From Lachnospiraceae bacterium (GTDB taxonomy: Bacteria; Bacillota; Clostridia; Lachnospirales; Lachnospiraceae), in assembly GCA_015056945.1 (NCBI GenBank), contig SVFH01000019.1, positions 1-51,499 of the forward strand: 51,499 bases of DNA, in the 5' to 3' direction. The number at the start of each line of letters is the position of its first letter. The stretch's first letter is position 1. A model generated the notes under the pieces. That model saw only the letters and a program-made list of their open reading frames with translations, did not search any database and was not told the origin of the DNA. Made by a program: the position numbers and the translations under genes. This document shows, one piece after another, positions 42,951 to 51,297 of the stretch.

Positions 42951-44432
42951 ATGTCAGAATTGATGAGACTATCAGGACTTAGTTCCGGTATGGATACAGA
43001 AAGCCTTGTTTCAGCATTGGTTTCCGGGCAGAAAGGCAAAGTAGATAAAGCGAAACAGGCACAGAAGAAGTTAGAGTGGAAACAGGATGCATGGAAAGAT
43101 ATGAACAGCAAGATTTATGGTTTATATACCAGTAAGCTTTCCAATATGCGTTTCAGTTCTTCTTTCAGTAAAAAGATTATGAAATCATCGAATGCTGCTG
43201 TAACCGCGATTGCAGGTTCTAATGCTGCAATCGGTGTGCAGACTGCAAAAGTGAATGCACTTGCGAAAGCAGGTTACTTAACCGGTGCGGAGATTAAGAC
43301 AACAGATGGTAGCAAAGTGACCGGCGATACTAAACTCTCCGAAATTGGAATTTCAGCAGGGACATCAATTGAGTTGAAGGTGAAGGGAGAGACAACAGAA
43401 ATCGCAATTGAAGACGGTATGACGATGAATGATCTTATGGCTAAATTCCGTGATGCAGGTGTAAATGCAAGTTTTGACGCCGGAAACGGAAGAGTTTTCA
43501 TTAGTGCGAAAGAAACAGGTGTTGAAAACGATTTTCTATTTACAGCCGGAGATGATGCACTTAATAAGCTGGGATTAACAATTTCTTCCGGTGCAACCAG
43601 AATTAAAGGTGCAGATGCAGAGCTTGTATTAAATGGAGCAACATTTAAGTCTTCAAGTAATACATTTAATATTAATGGTTCTACATATACTGTAAATTCT
43701 ATGACTGACGAAGAATTTACTATTGCAACAGAGAATGATACCAGTGGCATTTACGATATGATAAAAGATTTCATTAATACTTATAATGAAACCATTAATG
43801 CCATGACCAAAGCATATAATGCTGATTCGGCTAAAGGATATGAACCGTTGACGGATGAAATGCGTGAAACCTTGACAGAGAAACAGGCGGAAGACTGGGA
43901 GCAGAAGATTAAGGATGGCTTATTGAGTAAAGATGAAACATTATCTTCTGTCTTATCTGCAATGAGAACTGCAATGTCAGGAGGTGTTGAACTTGATGGA
44001 AAGATGTATTACCTCTCTGATTTCGGTATTGATACACAAGCATTATTGGAAGCTGAAAAGGATGAAAGATATGCTTACCATATTGACGGAAATGAAGACG
44101 ATAGCATTTCAGCAGGAAAAGCAGACAAGCTGAAAGCTACAATTGCAGCCGACCCTGAGCTGGTTACAAAATTCTTTACAAAACTTTCAGCACAAGTATA
44201 CGATACGTTAACCGAAAAGATGGGCAGTACGGAATACAGTAGTATTTATAAGGTGTATAACGACAAGCAAATGAAGACGGAGTATTCTGACTACACGAAG
44301 AAGATTGCAGAATTGGAAGCGAAGCTTACTGCATTAGAAGACCGTTATTATAAGAAGTTTACCGCAATGGAGAAGGCTCTTTCTAATCTGAACTCGCAGC
44401 AGAGTGCAATTTCCGGATTGTTTGGAATGTAA
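42951..44432 (+). CDS. fliD: Filament cap protein FliD
   Basis: 493 residues. The FliD N-terminus is clear (LMRLSGLSSGMDTESLVSAL then VSGQKGKVDKAKQ), the central Gly/Thr-rich domain follows, and the C-terminal coiled coil (LEAKLTALEDRYYKKFTAME then LSNLNSQQSAISGLFGM) is complete. FliD caps the growing filament and folds flagellin subunits. It starts 12 bases after flaG and ends at a terminator. Confidence 0.95.
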   Translation: MSELMRLSGLSSGMDTESLVSALVSGQKGKVDKAKQAQKKLEWKQDAWKDMNSKIYGLYTSKLSNMRFSSSFSKKIMKSSNAAVTAIAGSNAAIGVQTAKVNALAKAGYLTGAEIKTTDGSKVTGDTKLSEIGISAGTSIELKVKGETTEIAIEDGMTMNDLMAKFRDAGVNASFDAGNGRVFISAKETGVENDFLFTAGDDALNKLGLTISSGATRIKGADAELVLNGATFKSSSNTFNINGSTYTVNSMTDEEFTIATENDTSGIYDMIKDFINTYNETINAMTKAYNADSAKGYEPLTDEMRETLTEKQAEDWEQKIKDGLLSKDETLSSVLSAMRTAMSGGVELDGKMYYLSDFGIDTQALLEAEKDERYAYHIDGNEDDSISAGKADKLKATIAADPELVTKFFTKLSAQVYDTLTEKMGSTEYSSIYKVYNDKQMKTEYSDYTKKIAELEAKLTALEDRYYKKFTAMEKALSNLNSQQSAISGLFGM

Positions 44433-44448
44433 ATGAATTTATGACAAG

Positions 44449-44486
44449 CTCCCTACTTATCAAGGAGTAGGGAGTTTGGTTTTTTG
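44449..44486 (+). terminator. Rho-independent terminator after fliD
   Basis: CTCCCTACT (44449-44457) pairs with AGTAGGGAG (44466-44474), followed by TTTGGTTTTTT. Confidence 0.85.
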
Positions 44487-44516
44487 AAAGAATGAAAGTA
44501 AACGGAGGTTTCTTAC

Positions 44517-44894
44517 ATGGCAGTAAATCCTTATGCACAATATCAGAATAGTAAGATTCTTACAGCATCCCCGGCAGAGCTTACGCTAATGCTTTATGAC
44601 GGAGCAATTAAATTCGGAAATATTGCAATTGCGGCAATGAATGAAAAAGATGTGCAGAAAGCTCATCTTAATATTATTAAGGTTCAGAAGATTATCGGAG
44701 AGTTTCAGGCTACATTGGATTTCAAGTATCCGGTAGCGAAGGATTTTGATAATGTATATAATTATTTGCAACAGAGGCTTCTTCAGGCGAATATGAAAAA
44801 AGACCCTGTGATTATGGAAGAGGTATTAAGTCATCTTCGCTCTATGCGAGAAACGTGGGCAGAGGTGATGAAGAAGAGCAAAGGTGTTGAATAA
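44517..44894 (+). CDS. fliS: Flagellin chaperone FliS
   Basis: 125 residues with FliS hallmarks: NPYAQYQNSKILTASPAELT and LMLYDGAIKF, helical throughout. It binds the C-terminus of flagellin to stop early polymerisation. GGAGG lies upstream. It pairs with the FliT-like gene 21 bases downstream. Confidence 0.95.
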   Translation: MAVNPYAQYQNSKILTASPAELTLMLYDGAIKFGNIAIAAMNEKDVQKAHLNIIKVQKIIGEFQATLDFKYPVAKDFDNVYNYLQQRLLQANMKKDPVIMEEVLSHLRSMRETWAEVMKKSKGVE

Positions 44895-44915
44895 AAAAGA
44901 ATACGGGGTGAAAAT

Positions 44916-45392
44916 GTGACGACAAATTATTTGAAAGTGTTACAGGAAAGTTTACTGAAGAAAAAAGAAATTCTGGAGAGTATTTTACTTGCCAGTGAGA
45001 AACAACGTGAAATTGTGTCGGCAGAAAATGTTGATTGGGATGCTTTTGACAGGAGCATAGATGCAAAAGGTATTTTGATTGATAATTTAACTAAGCTGGA
45101 TGACGGGTTTCAAAACATCTATGACAGAGTACGTGAAGAACTTTCCGGTAATAAAGATAAGTATAAAACGGATATTATTACAATGCAGGAGCTGATTCGC
45201 AACGTGACAGAACTTGGTGTACAGGTTGAAACTTTAGAATTGCGAAATAAGGCATTGATTGAAAAACGTTTCACAGAGGAACATAAACAAATCAAACAAT
45301 CAAAGGTGGGTTCCAAGGTTGCCATGGAGTATTATCAGAAGATGAATAAGCTAAATGTGGTTGATCCGCAACTCATGGACCGAAAAAGTTAG
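44916..45392 (+). CDS. FliT/FlgN-like export chaperone
   Basis: 158 residues from GTG 44916 (GGGG upstream), entirely helical (LKKKEILESILLASEKQREI, IDAKGILIDNLTKLDDGF). Position after fliS and before flagellin, size and coiled-coil character match clostridial FliT-type chaperones (FliD partner), but the sequence is too divergent to name firmly; FlgN-type is the alternative. Confidence 0.7.
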   Translation: MTTNYLKVLQESLLKKKEILESILLASEKQREIVSAENVDWDAFDRSIDAKGILIDNLTKLDDGFQNIYDRVREELSGNKDKYKTDIITMQELIRNVTELGVQVETLELRNKALIEKRFTEEHKQIKQSKVGSKVAMEYYQKMNKLNVVDPQLMDRKS

Positions 45393-45432
45393 CAAAAAAT
45401 ACAAAAAAATGAAAAAAAGTTTGTTTTTGCTA

Positions 45433-45459
45433 TTAAGTTTATACAAAAGTCACCGATAT
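45433..45459 (+). promoter_or_regulatory. Sigma-D promoter, first flagellin gene
   Basis: TTAAGTTT (45433-45440), 11-base spacer, ACCGATAT (45452-45459); same spacing and -10 as at flgM and the second flagellin. Confidence 0.92.
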
Positions 45460-45464
45460 ATATT

Positions 45465-45591
45465 ACAAGTAAAACAAAGTTACTTGTTAACAAACGTAAG
45501 ATTGAAAGTCAAGCGTACGATTGATAAACAATCTTACAACCAGTTAAAACGAGTAGCAAGGAAGCTACCGTAAATTCAAGGAGGAAAAACT
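45465..45591 (+). ncRNA. Structured flagellin mRNA leader with likely CsrA sites, copy 1
   Basis: The 127-base leader can fold into successive stems: ACAAGTAA/TTACTTGT (45465-45487); GTAAGATTG/CAATCTTAC (45496-45537) enclosing TCAA/TTGA (45509-45524); and GTAGC-AAGGAA-GCTAC (45553-45568). The last presents GGA in its loop, as CsrA prefers. AAGGAGG at 45578-45584 is the ribosome site and a second GGA. The counterpart at 51298-51423 keeps the stems through compensatory changes. Confidence 0.8.
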
Positions 45592-46404
45592 ATGATAGTA
45601 CAGCACAATTTAAGAGCAATGAATTCCAACAGAATGTTAGGCTTGACACAGACAACACAGTCTAAATCAACTGAGAAGTTATCATCCGGTTATAAAATTA
45701 ACCGTGCAGCAGATGATGCAGCAGGATTGGCAATCAGTGAAAAGATGAGACGTCAGATTAGAGGTCTTACACAGGCATCTTTGAACGCACAGGATGGTAT
45801 TTCAATGGTACAGACAGCTGAAGGTGCATTACATGAAGTACATGATATGCTTCAGAGAATGAATGAACTTGCAGTTAAAGCAGCTAACGGAACTAACATG
45901 TCAGAAGACCAGAACTATATCCAGAAGGAAGTAGATGCGCTGGTAAGTGAAATCGACAGAGTTGCAGCTACAACTACATTCAACAATCAGACATTATTGA
46001 ATGCAGACTGCACATTCAAACTTCAGGTTGGTGCTGAAAGCGCAAGTATTAATCAGATTGACGTAGCAATCAATAAGATGAATGCAGAAGGACTTAGTGT
46101 TAATGATATTTCTGTTGAAGGAACAGATGCAACTGCAGCGATTGATACAATTAAGGAGGCTATCAAGACTCTTAATGAACAGCGTGCAGCTCTTGGTGCT
46201 CAGCAGAATCGTCTTGAACACACCGTTAACAACCTTGATAACGTTGTTGAGAACACAACCGCAGCAGAAGCTCAGATTCGTGATACAGATATGGCAGCTG
46301 AAATGGTTAAGTATTCTAACAATAACATTCTTGCACAGGCTGGTCAGGCAATGCTTGCACAGGCTAATCAGTCCAATCAGGGTGTTCTGTCCTTATTACA
46401 GTAA
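45592..46404 (+). CDS. hag: Flagellin, first copy
   Basis: 270 residues, a compact flagellin of the Clostridia/Bacillus type. The conserved N-terminal half (MIVQHNLRAMNSNRMLGLTQ, then SSGYKINRAADDAAGLAISE) and C-terminal half (AEAQIRDTDMAAEMVKYSNN, ending QANQSNQGVLSLLQ) are joined by a short variable centre. It is the filament subunit, expressed from a sigma-D promoter through a structured leader; translation is expected to be held by CsrA and relieved by FliW, as known for B. subtilis Hag. The start of another flagellin, identical over the 76 visible bases, is at 51424. Confidence 0.97.
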   Translation: MIVQHNLRAMNSNRMLGLTQTTQSKSTEKLSSGYKINRAADDAAGLAISEKMRRQIRGLTQASLNAQDGISMVQTAEGALHEVHDMLQRMNELAVKAANGTNMSEDQNYIQKEVDALVSEIDRVAATTTFNNQTLLNADCTFKLQVGAESASINQIDVAINKMNAEGLSVNDISVEGTDATAAIDTIKEAIKTLNEQRAALGAQQNRLEHTVNNLDNVVENTTAAEAQIRDTDMAAEMVKYSNNNILAQAGQAMLAQANQSNQGVLSLLQ

Positions 46405-46421
46405 TCAGTAGTTGAAAGAGA

Positions 46422-46450
46422 GGGGCTGACGTAAGTCAGTCCCTTTTTTA
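46422..46450 (+). terminator. Terminator after first flagellin gene
   Basis: GGGGCTGAC (46422-46430) pairs with GTCAGTCCC (46435-46443) with one wobble, then a run of T. The glycosyltransferase gene downstream has no obvious own promoter and may depend on read-through. Confidence 0.85.
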
Positions 46451-46466
46451 ATTTTGGGAGAGAGTG

Positions 46467-47639
46467 ATGAAGAGAGTTCTTTTTGAATGCAAATGTGTAT
46501 GGGGTGTCCAAAATGCATGGGAGCAATTTGGCTACGAGTGCTTGGAATCTCCGATTGAGTTATCTAAGCAGTCTGTGAAAAAAATATGCGAAATAATTGA
46601 ATATTATATGAATGAAGAGGATACATTGTGTGTTTTTTCATTTGACTTTTCTCCTGCAATTGCTATGGCATGCCAGAAGCATAAGATTGTTTATATAAGC
46701 TGGGTGCTTGATTGTCCACATGTTTCATTATGGTCAAAGTCAGCAGAATACGAAGGAAACAGAATATTCGTATTTGATTATGTGCAATATCGTATGGTTT
46801 TGGAACGTGGATTAGAACATGTCTATTATTTGCCCTTATGCGCGGATTTGGATTCATTTGAGCAATGTATTGCGAGAGATCAGGAAAAACAAAAAGAACG
46901 TTATTATGCTGATGTTTCTTTTGTGGGGAATCTGTATAATGACGAAAAACATAATTTGTTTGATAAAATTTCTTATTTGCCTGATGATGTAAATGGCTAT
47001 CTGGATGCCCTTATGGATATCCAAAGAAAAATGTGGGGCGTCGATTTACTATATGATGCAATAAACGGCAGTATCAACTCTAAATTGAAAGAATACGTTC
47101 AAATTGGTGAAAGTGATGATTTTGTTGAAGGAACCTTTGAAGTAATGTTCGCCAATATATTGGGACAAAAACTTGCACAGTTAGAAAGAATGGAAGTGTG
47201 TAGTTACCTTGCCCAAAATTATGATTTTCATTTGTATACCGGTAGTGATACCTCGTATGATCCAGCTATAAGAAATTGTGGACATGCAGACTATTTAAAA
47301 GAAATGCCATTGATTTTTAACTATAGCAAAATTAATCTTCATATTACGTTGCGTTCGATTACGTCCGGAATGTCACTTCGTGTTTTAGATGTTCTGGCTT
47401 GTGGAGGTTTTTTGCTTACCAATTATCAACCGGAAATTGCAGAGTATTTTATAGATGGGGAAGAATTGGTTATGTACCATAGCTTTGAAGACATGTATGA
47501 AAAAATAGATTATTATTTGGAACATGAAGATGAGCGGAAACAGATTGCGCGGGCTGGATATAAGAAAGTAAAAGAGTGCTTTAATTATATAAAAGGATTT
47601 GGACAGATTGTAGAAATCTTGGAGGGTATAAATGGATAA
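46467..47639 (+). CDS. CgeB-like glycosyltransferase (GT4-type)
   Basis: 390 residues from ATG 46467, preceded by GGGAGAGA. The N-terminal half is DUF3880-like (CVFSFDFSPAIAMACQKHKI then VYISWVLDCPH). The C-terminal half is the CgeB-type glycosyl-transfer domain with SGMSLRVLDVLACGGFLLTN, QPEIAEYFIDGEELVMY and FEDMYEKIDYYLEHEDERKQ. It matches the two minus-strand enzymes at 48142 and 49957 in this layout. The next gene overlaps it by eight bases and is a small partner protein. A role in flagellin glycosylation is inferred from position between two flagellin genes. Confidence 0.85.
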   Translation: MKRVLFECKCVWGVQNAWEQFGYECLESPIELSKQSVKKICEIIEYYMNEEDTLCVFSFDFSPAIAMACQKHKIVYISWVLDCPHVSLWSKSAEYEGNRIFVFDYVQYRMVLERGLEHVYYLPLCADLDSFEQCIARDQEKQKERYYADVSFVGNLYNDEKHNLFDKISYLPDDVNGYLDALMDIQRKMWGVDLLYDAINGSINSKLKEYVQIGESDDFVEGTFEVMFANILGQKLAQLERMEVCSYLAQNYDFHLYTGSDTSYDPAIRNCGHADYLKEMPLIFNYSKINLHITLRSITSGMSLRVLDVLACGGFLLTNYQPEIAEYFIDGEELVMYHSFEDMYEKIDYYLEHEDERKQIARAGYKKVKECFNYIKGFGQIVEILEGING

Positions 47640-48123
47640 GTTTGTTTTGGTTTGCGACGGAAGTCAGGCCGACGGATACGTCAGATTGATGGAATTATTT
47701 GAAGAGATATTGCATAAAGAAAGTTATGAGTGGAGCAGATTATATATTCAATCCGGTTCACCTACAGAGTATATAGAAGTATTAGAGGCTGCCGAATATG
47801 TATGTGTAATAGATTTGGCGGGAAGCCAAATTAGAACGTTATTGGATGACTCCGTTTACAATGTATTGAGGGCCAAACAAATTCACTTTATTGCTGATAC
47901 ATCTGTTTTGAAAGTGTATAAAATGGAATCCATGGCATTAAATTTATATTTATTTTTGCCGGAAAATGAAAAAAAGTATATAAATGAATTCGAACATATA
48001 CCGAATCTGCTTACATATCCTATATTGGAGAAGGATGAGAAAGGAAGACCGGTTGACAGTCCGAATAATCGTGAAGTGATTAGAATGGTTTGCAAAAGGT
48101 TTTGGGATGATGTGAAAAATTGA
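47632..48123 (+). CDS. Small partner protein of the glycosyltransferases (163 aa)
   Basis: I do not recognise a named domain. The 163-residue product shares a pattern with the protein at 49425: start FVLVCDG/FLVCAYE, IDLAGSQ/IDMAGFQ, RAKQIHF/SAKQIHL, MALNLYLFL/MALNLYIFL and HIPNLL/HIPNLH. It overlaps the CgeB-like gene by eight bases and so is co-translated with it. No signal or membrane segment is present. Possibly a regulatory or acceptor-delivery subunit of the transferase. Confidence 0.7.
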   Translation: MDKFVLVCDGSQADGYVRLMELFEEILHKESYEWSRLYIQSGSPTEYIEVLEAAEYVCVIDLAGSQIRTLLDDSVYNVLRAKQIHFIADTSVLKVYKMESMALNLYLFLPENEKKYINEFEHIPNLLTYPILEKDEKGRPVDSPNNREVIRMVCKRFWDDVKN

Positions 48124-48134
48124 GGGATTTGAAA

Positions 48135-48163
48135 GCCGGCATCAAATGATGCCGGCAATTTTT
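48135..48163. terminator. Bidirectional hairpin terminator
   Basis: GCCGGCATC and GATGCCGGC form a perfect stem at 48135-48156 with a four-base loop, followed by T. The convergent minus-strand gene's stop (48142-48144) lies inside it. Confidence 0.8.
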
Positions 48164-49293
48164 AACATTGCAGTTATTTTTTCGGGATATGAAAAATATT
48201 TTGACACTTTTTGAAAACCATTTTTTGTAATCTGATTTCTGATATCGTCATGTTTGAGATAAAAATCTGCTTTTTGGATTGCGTCTTCCAGACTTTCGTA
48301 CATAATTACGTCTTCGCCGTCAGTAAAATATTCTGCCAGTTCTAATTGATAGTTGCTAAAAAGAGTACCGCCGGAAGCGAGAATATCCAATGCACGTAAC
48401 GGAATACCGGATTGAATACATTTTAGTGTTGGATTTAAGTTTAATTTGCTCAATCTAAACACTTTGGGCATCGTAGAATAATAATGAGCTTCACCGCGAT
48501 AGGAAAGATGTGATAGTAATGGCGGTTGTTCGCTTGAATAATAATGAACATCATGATAATTTCCTAACAAGCTTAATAATGCAGTTCTTTCTGTACAGGT
48601 AATTTGTTTATTCAGCGTATGCACAAATTGTTCTTTTGTGATTTTTTCTTTTCTGCCTAAATGGATAAGTGGTGCATTTATACGTTCGAGTAACTCATCT
48701 GAAATGATTTCGTTAACAAAATTGTATCCGTATATTTTTATTTGAGCATCTAAAATTGCATTTATATATCCTTTTTCATAATCAGTTTGATGAGACATGA
48801 TTTGCGAAAAGGAATTTGTATAAAAGTGTCCGATAAAGGAGATATCACAGGAATATTTCTTTTGATCCGCGATTGTAATTTGTGTTTTAGAAAGTCTAGA
48901 GGGGTTAACAGCAAGCGGCATGTGAAAAATATTGACACCGCCGGCTTGCGCAACACGCTCTGCATCTATGCTGTCAAATAAAAAAATAAAGCTGGTAGGA
49001 TATTGATAGTATGATATTTGCGAAATGTCAATGGGAGAATCATAAACCCAGGAAAGATATTTCTTGTTTTGCGCAAAACAGATTTTCGCAACAATGGGAC
49101 TGAAATTCGTGCTCATTACAAAATCATAATTGTCTCTATTCAGTTGTTCTGTGAATTTTCGCTCGAAGAATTCATCGTCATAAAGATCATTATAACGATA
49201 AAGGATATTTTGACAATGAAATCCGAGTTGCTCAAGATAAAATATTAAATCTTTTTGGGTATAAGAACAGATATCGTATAGTAGAACTTTCAT
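48142..49293 (-). CDS. CgeB-like glycosyltransferase
   Basis: 383 residues from the ATG at 49293, where GAGG precedes by six bases; the frame opens four codons earlier at a GTG. It is closely related to the enzyme at 49957: MKVLLYDICSYTQKDL versus MNILLYDIGSYTQSDF, CIQSGIPLRALDILASGGTL versus SIQSGIPLRALDILGSKGVL, ELAEYFTDGEDVIMY versus ELAEYFTDGVDVIMY. The SGIPLRALDI/AEYFTDG block is the sugar-nucleotide region of this CgeB-like family. It is divergently transcribed from the partner gene at 49425, with overlapping -35 boxes. Confidence 0.85.
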   Translation of the reverse strand: MKVLLYDICSYTQKDLIFYLEQLGFHCQNILYRYNDLYDDEFFERKFTEQLNRDNYDFVMSTNFSPIVAKICFAQNKKYLSWVYDSPIDISQISYYQYPTSFIFLFDSIDAERVAQAGGVNIFHMPLAVNPSRLSKTQITIADQKKYSCDISFIGHFYTNSFSQIMSHQTDYEKGYINAILDAQIKIYGYNFVNEIISDELLERINAPLIHLGRKEKITKEQFVHTLNKQITCTERTALLSLLGNYHDVHYYSSEQPPLLSHLSYRGEAHYYSTMPKVFRLSKLNLNPTLKCIQSGIPLRALDILASGGTLFSNYQLELAEYFTDGEDVIMYESLEDAIQKADFYLKHDDIRNQITKNGFQKVSKYFSYPEKITAMLKIAGII

Positions 49294-49332
49294 AAATAAC
49301 CTCACTAAAATGATATGTGGATAACTATAATA

Positions 49333-49361
49333 AGTATAACTATCTGCAATTTTATTGTCAA
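49333..49361 (-). promoter_or_regulatory. Sigma-A promoter for the 48142-49293 gene
   Basis: Minus-strand TTGACA (49356-49361), 17-base spacer, TATACT (49333-49338); its -35 overlaps that of the plus-strand promoter at 49355. Confidence 0.8.
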
Positions 49362-49383
49362 ACGATTACTATATTGTTATAGT
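49355..49383 (+). promoter_or_regulatory. Sigma-A promoter for the 49425 gene
   Basis: TTGTCA (49355-49360), 17-base spacer, TATAGT (49378-49383). It is divergent from the promoter at 49333-49361. Confidence 0.8.
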
Positions 49384-49388
49384 AATCG
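49363..49388. repeat. Perfect 11-bp inverted repeat over the promoter (candidate operator)
   Basis: CGATTACTATA (49363-49373), loop TTGT, TATAGTAATCG (49378-49388). It covers the spacer and -10 of the plus promoter, as an operator would; no T-run follows, so it is not a terminator. Confidence 0.7.
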
Positions 49389-49424
49389 TAGGAGACAAAA
49401 GTGAAGCAGCGAAGGAGAAACGTA

Positions 49425-49937
49425 ATGAAAACAAATTTTCTGGTATGTGCTTATGAGGATAGAAATCAATATGAGCATTTGGTTTCTATGATAAAAGATG
49501 TGATGTCAGAATATGAGGTAAAAACAACAGAGCTCTATTTTGAAGAAAAGGAAGTGAATACTTTGGCGCGAAAGTTAACGACTTTGAATAATGACTTTAT
49601 CTTTACAATAGATATGGCGGGATTTCAAGCAAGTACTTTTCTGGGAACACATGCATATAATATGGTTTCGGCAAAGCAAATACATCTTGTTTTAGATGAG
49701 AGAAAAATGGATAAGTACGGAATGAATGAGATGGCTTTAAATTTATACATTTTTTTGGATGAAGGAAAGATAAATTGTGATTCGAAATATTCGCATATTC
49801 CCAATTTACATTTTTTCCAAAGCTTTGAATGCAATGAGAGGGGGAAGATTAGAAAATGCTCTGAGAATGTTGCAATTATAAGGGAAATAATAGGAACAGT
49901 AATGAATGAACTGAATGCAGTTTATGGTAATGCATAA
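49425..49937 (+). CDS. Small partner protein of the glycosyltransferases (170 aa)
   Basis: 170 residues from ATG 49425, eight bases after AAGGAG; a GTG at 49401 lacks a ribosome site. It is homologous to the protein at 47632 (IDMAGFQASTFLGT versus IDLAGSQIRTLLDD; EMALNLYIFL; YSHIPNLH). The neighbouring CgeB-like genes are on the opposite strand here, whereas at 47632 the partner overlaps its transferase on the same strand, so the pairing has been rearranged. Function unknown. Confidence 0.7.
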   Translation: MKTNFLVCAYEDRNQYEHLVSMIKDVMSEYEVKTTELYFEEKEVNTLARKLTTLNNDFIFTIDMAGFQASTFLGTHAYNMVSAKQIHLVLDERKMDKYGMNEMALNLYIFLDEGKINCDSKYSHIPNLHFFQSFECNERGKIRKCSENVAIIREIIGTVMNELNAVYGNA

Positions 49938-49944
49938 ATATAGT

Positions 49945-49977
49945 AAAACCGTCGGCTTAGGATAAACCGGCGGTTTT
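49945..49977. terminator. Bidirectional terminator
   Basis: AAAACCGTCGG (49945-49955) pairs with CCGGCGGTTTT (49967-49977) with one wobble, between the convergent genes ending at 49937 and 49957. Confidence 0.85.
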
Positions 49978-51111
49978 AAATATATAATTGATTTTTTCTG
50001 GATAAGCAAAGTTTGTTGCGACGTTATTGTATCCGTTTAATGCTATCTGTTGACGGATAGCGTCATTTTTGAGATAGAAGTCGGCTTTGTCCAATGCAGA
50101 TTCTATGCTGTCATACATGATTACATCGACTCCGTCTGTAAAGTATTCTGCGAGTTCCGGTTGGAAGTTACTAAGCAGGACACCCTTAGAACCAAGAATG
50201 TCGAGTGCTCTTAACGGAATCCCGGATTGGATGCTTTTGAGCGTGGGGTTTAAATTTAGTTTGCTAAGCCTGAATATTTTGGGCATTTCAGTAAAATATT
50301 TCGCGGAACCCTGATGTTTTAAATGTGAAAGCACAGGAGGGGTTTCTGTGGCATAATAGTGAACCTGAAATAATTGTCCCAAAAGAGTAAGAAGGGCTAA
50401 ACGCTCAGTGTGAGTAATCTGCTTAGCGATGTTATAGATAAGGCCCTGTTTGGAGAGTTCTTCGGAAACATTGGATATGGAATGAAGGCGCTGATTGAAT
50501 CTGTTAATAAGTTCATCGGTAATCAACTCTTCAATGAAATTGTATCCATATATTTTTAGTTGCGAATCAAGAATCGCATTAATATATCCTTTATCGTAAT
50601 CTGTTTGTACAGACATGATTTGCGCCAGTGGAGTGTTGTAAAATTGACCAATAAAAGATATGTCGCAGGTGTAAGCGGAAATATCTTTTTGCGTGATTAA
50701 TATTTTATTAAGACGTTCTGTATTGACAGCCAACGGTAAGTGATAAATATTGATATTACCTAAACTTTTTATTTGTTCTACCTGAATTCGATCAAAATGA
50801 AAAATGTGGTTTGTCGGGAATTGAAAATATTTAATTTGCTCCGTGTTTATAGGTGAATCATAAATCCATGAAATATATTTTAGCTTATGTTTATAACACA
50901 ATTTGGCTACGATAGGACTGAAATTCGTGCTAATTACACAATCGTAAAGAAGTGCTGATAATTCTTTGTTAAATTTGTATTCGAAAAAATCATCATGATA
51001 AAGATTGGTGCATTTATATAATAGATTTTTACAGTTGTGCCCAGACTTTCGAAGAAAGTAAATGAAGTCTGATTGTGTATAGGAACCGATATCATATAAA
51101 AGGATATTCAT
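49957..51111 (-). CDS. CgeB-like glycosyltransferase
   Basis: 384 residues with AGGAG nine or so bases before the ATG. It is the close paralogue of the 48142 enzyme over its whole length (for example SYTQSDFIYFLRKSGHNCKN; VISTNFSPIVAKLCYKHKLK; YISWIYDSPINTEQIKYFQF). The family block SGIPLRALDILGSKGVLLSN and AEYFTDGVDVIMY is intact. It presumably acts in the same glycosylation route; the duplication may give different acceptor or sugar choice. Confidence 0.85.
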   Translation of the reverse strand: MNILLYDIGSYTQSDFIYFLRKSGHNCKNLLYKCTNLYHDDFFEYKFNKELSALLYDCVISTNFSPIVAKLCYKHKLKYISWIYDSPINTEQIKYFQFPTNHIFHFDRIQVEQIKSLGNINIYHLPLAVNTERLNKILITQKDISAYTCDISFIGQFYNTPLAQIMSVQTDYDKGYINAILDSQLKIYGYNFIEELITDELINRFNQRLHSISNVSEELSKQGLIYNIAKQITHTERLALLTLLGQLFQVHYYATETPPVLSHLKHQGSAKYFTEMPKIFRLSKLNLNPTLKSIQSGIPLRALDILGSKGVLLSNFQPELAEYFTDGVDVIMYDSIESALDKADFYLKNDAIRQQIALNGYNNVATNFAYPEKINYIFKTAGLS

Positions 51112-51188
51112 TTTATCTGTTTCTCCTACTGAATATAATTTTGCTTATTCTATGATAGAATGATTTATTAGACGAATATATTGTATAA

Positions 51189-51218
51189 AGTATAGCGCTT
51201 CTATCATTGATTTGTCAA
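51189..51218 (-). promoter_or_regulatory. Sigma-A promoter for the 49957-51111 gene
   Basis: Minus-strand TTGACA (51213-51218), 18-base spacer, TATACT (51189-51194). Confidence 0.75.
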
Positions 51219-51264
51219 AAAATAAATAGATTTAAAAAAAATATCAAAAAAATATTTTTTGCTA

Positions 51265-51291
51265 TAAAGTTTAAGAAGAAAACACCGATAT
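51265..51291 (+). promoter_or_regulatory. Sigma-D promoter, second flagellin gene
   Basis: TAAAGTTT (51265-51272), 11-base spacer, ACCGATAT (51284-51291), identical core to the flgM promoter. Confidence 0.93.
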
Positions 51292-51297
51292 ATATAA

